From an uncultured Flavonifractor sp. (GTDB taxonomy: Bacteria > Bacillota > Clostridia > Oscillospirales > Oscillospiraceae): a DNA stretch of 64,000 nt. Below the pieces are notes generated by a model that saw only the letters and a program-made list of their open reading frames with translations, made no database searches and was not told the origin of the DNA. Shown one piece after another: positions 62,168-64,000 of the stretch. The position numbers and the translations under genes are program-made. Location of the stretch: NCBI GenBank assembly GCA_944385575.1, contig CALWXT010000003.1, positions 20,692-84,691 on the forward strand, in the 5' to 3' direction. Each line of letters begins with the position of its first letter. The stretch's first letter is position 1.

Positions 62168-62917
62168 ATGAATTCAGATCGAGCACTTCCCTATCGTCCT
62201 CTCTCCTATTCCCTGCCCACCCGGCCCGTCCGCCGAAAGGTGCGGGAAAAAGATCGGGACCCGTATGACGGTCTCCGCCCCTGGTCCGCTATCACCCATG
62301 GCGCGGGCGCCATCCTGTCCGCCATTGGAACCGTCCTGCTTTTGCTCCGCTGTGCTGCGCTGAACCTCAGCCCGTGGCACGCAGTCTCCTTCCTCATATA
62401 TGGATTGAGCATGACCGGGCTTTATACCGCTAGTACCCTCTATCATTGCCGCAATGTGACGGTCAAAGGGCGCATTGCGCTAAAAAAATACGATCACGCA
62501 TCCATCTACTTCCTGATCTCCGGAACCTATACCCCTGTCTGTCTGGTAGTTCTGCGGGAATATGGCGCCTGGGGCTGGGGCCTGTTCGGAGTCATCTGGG
62601 GCTTGGCTGTGGCTGGACTGGTGCTGACCTTGGTCTGGATTACCGCCCCTCGCTGGCTCACAGCCGGAATCTATATTGCCATGGGCTGGCTGGCTGTCAT
62701 TGCAATCATCCCCCTGATGCACTGCCTGCCTGCCGCCGGATTCTTCTGGGTATTGGGCGGCGGCATCCTCTATACCATCGGCGGCGTCCTCTATGCCGTA
62801 AAATGGCCCGGTCGGGATAATCCCCGCTTTGGCTGCCATGAGATCTTCCATCTGTTCATCCTGCTTGGCTCCCTCTTCCACTTTATGCTGATGTATCAGG
62901 TGGTAGCTTACCTGTAA
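62168..62917 (+). CDS. Hemolysin III/YqfA family membrane protein
   Basis: 249 residues from ATG 62168 (AAGGTGAT upstream). Seven membrane segments after a basic N-terminus. PAQR/HlyIII residues are visible: ITHGAGAIL, STLYHC, the DHASIYFLISGTYTP segment, and CHEIFHLFILLGSLFHFMLM with the metal-binding histidines. The cellular role is uncertain despite the name. Confidence 0.93.
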   Translation: MNSDRALPYRPLSYSLPTRPVRRKVREKDRDPYDGLRPWSAITHGAGAILSAIGTVLLLLRCAALNLSPWHAVSFLIYGLSMTGLYTASTLYHCRNVTVKGRIALKKYDHASIYFLISGTYTPVCLVVLREYGAWGWGLFGVIWGLAVAGLVLTLVWITAPRWLTAGIYIAMGWLAVIAIIPLMHCLPAAGFFWVLGGGILYTIGGVLYAVKWPGRDNPRFGCHEIFHLFILLGSLFHFMLMYQVVAYL

Positions 62918-62958
62918 AAAACAGCGCTCCCATTCGAAAAATGGGAGCGCTGTTTTTT
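62916..62958. terminator. Bidirectional terminator between hlyIII and trmB
   Basis: AAAAAACAGCGCTCCCAT pairs with ATGGGAGCGCTGTTTTTT over 18 bp with runs on both sides. Confidence 0.93.
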
Positions 62959-63643
62959 ATTTCGCTTCGGTCTCCGTAGGCACGTCTTCCCTATCCTGCT
63001 CCGGCTCTGGCTCCATCACAGCCTCACAGCGGTTGATGGGTGTGCCAAGCTGATGGAATTTCTCCTCATAGTCTGTCATGACGCCACAGATTCCGTTGGC
63101 GTGCAGATCGCGGGTTACCGCTTCCAAAGAGAACGCCGCCTGAGGGAACTGGAACAGCGACCACTCAAACAGATCCCTGTTGTCTGTCTTGAAGTGAATC
63201 GCTCCGCGCTCTTTCAGTACCTGGCGGTAAAGGCGCAAAAAGTTGGGGTGGGTCAGCCGACGCTTGGCATGGCGGTTGCCGGGCCACGGATCACAGAAAT
63301 TGATATAGATTCTGTCTACTTCACCAGGAGCAAAAAACGCAGGAAGCTGCGCCGCATCACCGTCTACAAAGAACACATTGTGCAGTTCCAGTGCGCATAC
63401 CCGCTCCATAGCAATTACCATCGCATCAGGCACACGTTCTACCGCAATAAACAGCGTATCCGGCATGCTGGCTGCCGTTTCCGCGGTAAATCTTCCCTTG
63501 CCACAGCCCAATTCCAGATGCAGAGCCTTTGCCTCCGGCATCAGCTCTCGCCAGCAGCCGCGGTGCTCCTCCGGGTTGGTAATCCATACCCGAGCGCAGC
63601 GCTCCATCCGCGGGATCAGGTTCGGTTTCTTTCTCATTCGCAT
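62957..63643 (-). CDS. trmB: tRNA (guanine-N7-)-methyltransferase
   Basis: 228 residues. SAM-binding LELGCGKGRF and the TrmB motifs INFCDPWPGNRHAKRRL and ERGAIHFKTDNRDLF are intact. Methylates G46 of tRNAs. Alone on the minus strand; an acidic tail (EPEQDREDVPTE) ends it. Confidence 0.96.
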   Translation of the reverse strand: MRMRKKPNLIPRMERCARVWITNPEEHRGCWRELMPEAKALHLELGCGKGRFTAETAASMPDTLFIAVERVPDAMVIAMERVCALELHNVFFVDGDAAQLPAFFAPGEVDRIYINFCDPWPGNRHAKRRLTHPNFLRLYRQVLKERGAIHFKTDNRDLFEWSLFQFPQAAFSLEAVTRDLHANGICGVMTDYEEKFHQLGTPINRCEAVMEPEPEQDREDVPTETEAK

Positions 63644-63754
63644 ACTACGGTCACCTCATGGATGCCATCATACCATATTTATTTGTATACTTGCAATCCC
63701 CGAACAGATATATTATAATAATTCTTGCTACTGCTTGCCAGGCAGTAACATATC

Positions 63755-63831
63755 CGGGTGTAGCGCAGTTGGTAGCGCGCCTGCTTTGGGAGCGTGAGGC
63801 CCAGGTTCGGGCCATAGCCTTCGAAAAACCC
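63755..63831 (+). pseudogene. Degenerate tRNA-Pro (anticodon TGG region) copy
   Basis: The first 26 bases (CGGGTGTAGCGCAGTTGGTA and on) are identical to the 5' end of the tRNA-Pro at 63938, and the anticodon loop TTTGGGA is kept. Beyond it the anticodon stem has a C-T mismatch, the T arm (AGGTTCGGGCC) does not fold properly, and no ACACCCG acceptor strand is found. It looks like a decayed or rearranged copy. 63644-63754 shows no gene. Confidence 0.65.
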
Positions 63832-63882
63832 GGAAAGCCTTGGGACACTTAGGCTGACAGCACTTTTACCCTCGCCGATAAC

Positions 63883-63919
63883 TGGTCAAAAATCGGTGTT
63901 GACCACATGTTTGACCACA
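63883..63919. repeat. Three TTGACCA repeats between the tRNA-Pro copies
   Basis: TTGACCACA occurs directly at 63899-63907 and 63911-63919 (12 bp apart) and TTGACCA inverted at 63883-63889. Short spaced repeats of this kind can be arm-type recombinase sites, but no integrase is present here. Confidence 0.5.
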
Positions 63920-63937
63920 ATTGGAAAACTTTATAAC

Positions 63938-64000
63938 CGGGTGTAGCGCAGTTGGTAGCGCGCTTGCTTTGGGAGCAAGATGCCGGGAGTTCGAGTCTCC
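63938..64000 (+). tRNA. tRNA-Pro (anticodon TGG), partial at the right edge
   Basis: Acceptor 5' strand CGGGTGT, D arm AGCGCAGTTGGTAGCGC, anticodon arm CTTGC-TTTGGGA-GCAAG, variable loop and T arm GGGAG-TTCGAGT-CTCC. All arms visible pair well; the acceptor 3' strand lies outside the window. Confidence 0.9.

Overview
The window reads as chromosome of an endospore-forming, fairly GC-rich member of the Clostridia, most like the gut Oscillospirales. Evidence is the spoIIIA operon, a YpeB germination protein, DapL-type diaminopimelate synthesis, type III pantothenate kinase, a BlaI/BlaR1-type pair, a TRAP carboxylate transporter, and strong Shine-Dalgarno sites with classical sigma-A promoters. 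Most of it is housekeeping sequence. No CRISPR array, transposase or prophage structural gene was seen.

Layout. 1-2748: spoIIIAA-AE (leftward; AE cut by the edge). 2866-7749: lgt, an active and a degenerate M16 peptidase, rodA. 7857-11073: tsaE-tsaB-upp, a DMT transporter of lower GC, and a low-molecular-weight phosphatase. 11130-23576: an accessory catabolic island. A leftward operon (TRAP dctPQM, MBL hydrolase, DUF362 protein, class V PLP enzyme, KDG kinase, KDPG aldolase) faces a rightward operon (RidA, amidohydrolase, SDR, Gfo/Idh/MocA) across a divergent promoter, and a YheO/DauR-like regulator follows. 23627-31922: coaX, yfcE, three small conserved-looking unknowns, a LolA-like protein, tagO/wecA, trpS, gltX, ypeB. 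31969-44817: cardiolipin synthase, dnaE, small membrane proteins (one interrupted by a stop), the whiA-yvcK-rapZ-murB block, a GH25 lysozyme, dapL-dapF. 44909-46809: glnA with an ANTAR regulator. 47119-54014: a two-component system and an ABC exporter-like module with a large repeat protein. 54034-57543: blaR1-blaI and a MATE pump. 57600-63643: tRNA-Thr, nrdR, infC-rpmI-rplT with an attenuator leader, a 5'-nucleotidase, hemolysin III family protein, trmB. 63755-64000: a degenerate tRNA-Pro copy, short repeats, and the start of an intact-looking tRNA-Pro.

How genes work together. The catabolic island is the most system-like part. KDG kinase and KDPG aldolase fix the end of the route as pyruvate plus glyceraldehyde 3-phosphate. 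No sugar-acid dehydratase is present; instead there is a PLP enzyme and RidA, an imine/enamine hydrolase. I infer catabolism of a nitrogen-containing sugar acid imported by the TRAP transporter; the substrate is not proven. Other notable signals are the infC leader with mutually exclusive pairings and an AUC start, paired BlaI-type operators, the three-gene unknown module at 24960-25932, the ABC/repeat-protein/FtsX module, and the duplicated tRNA-Pro region.
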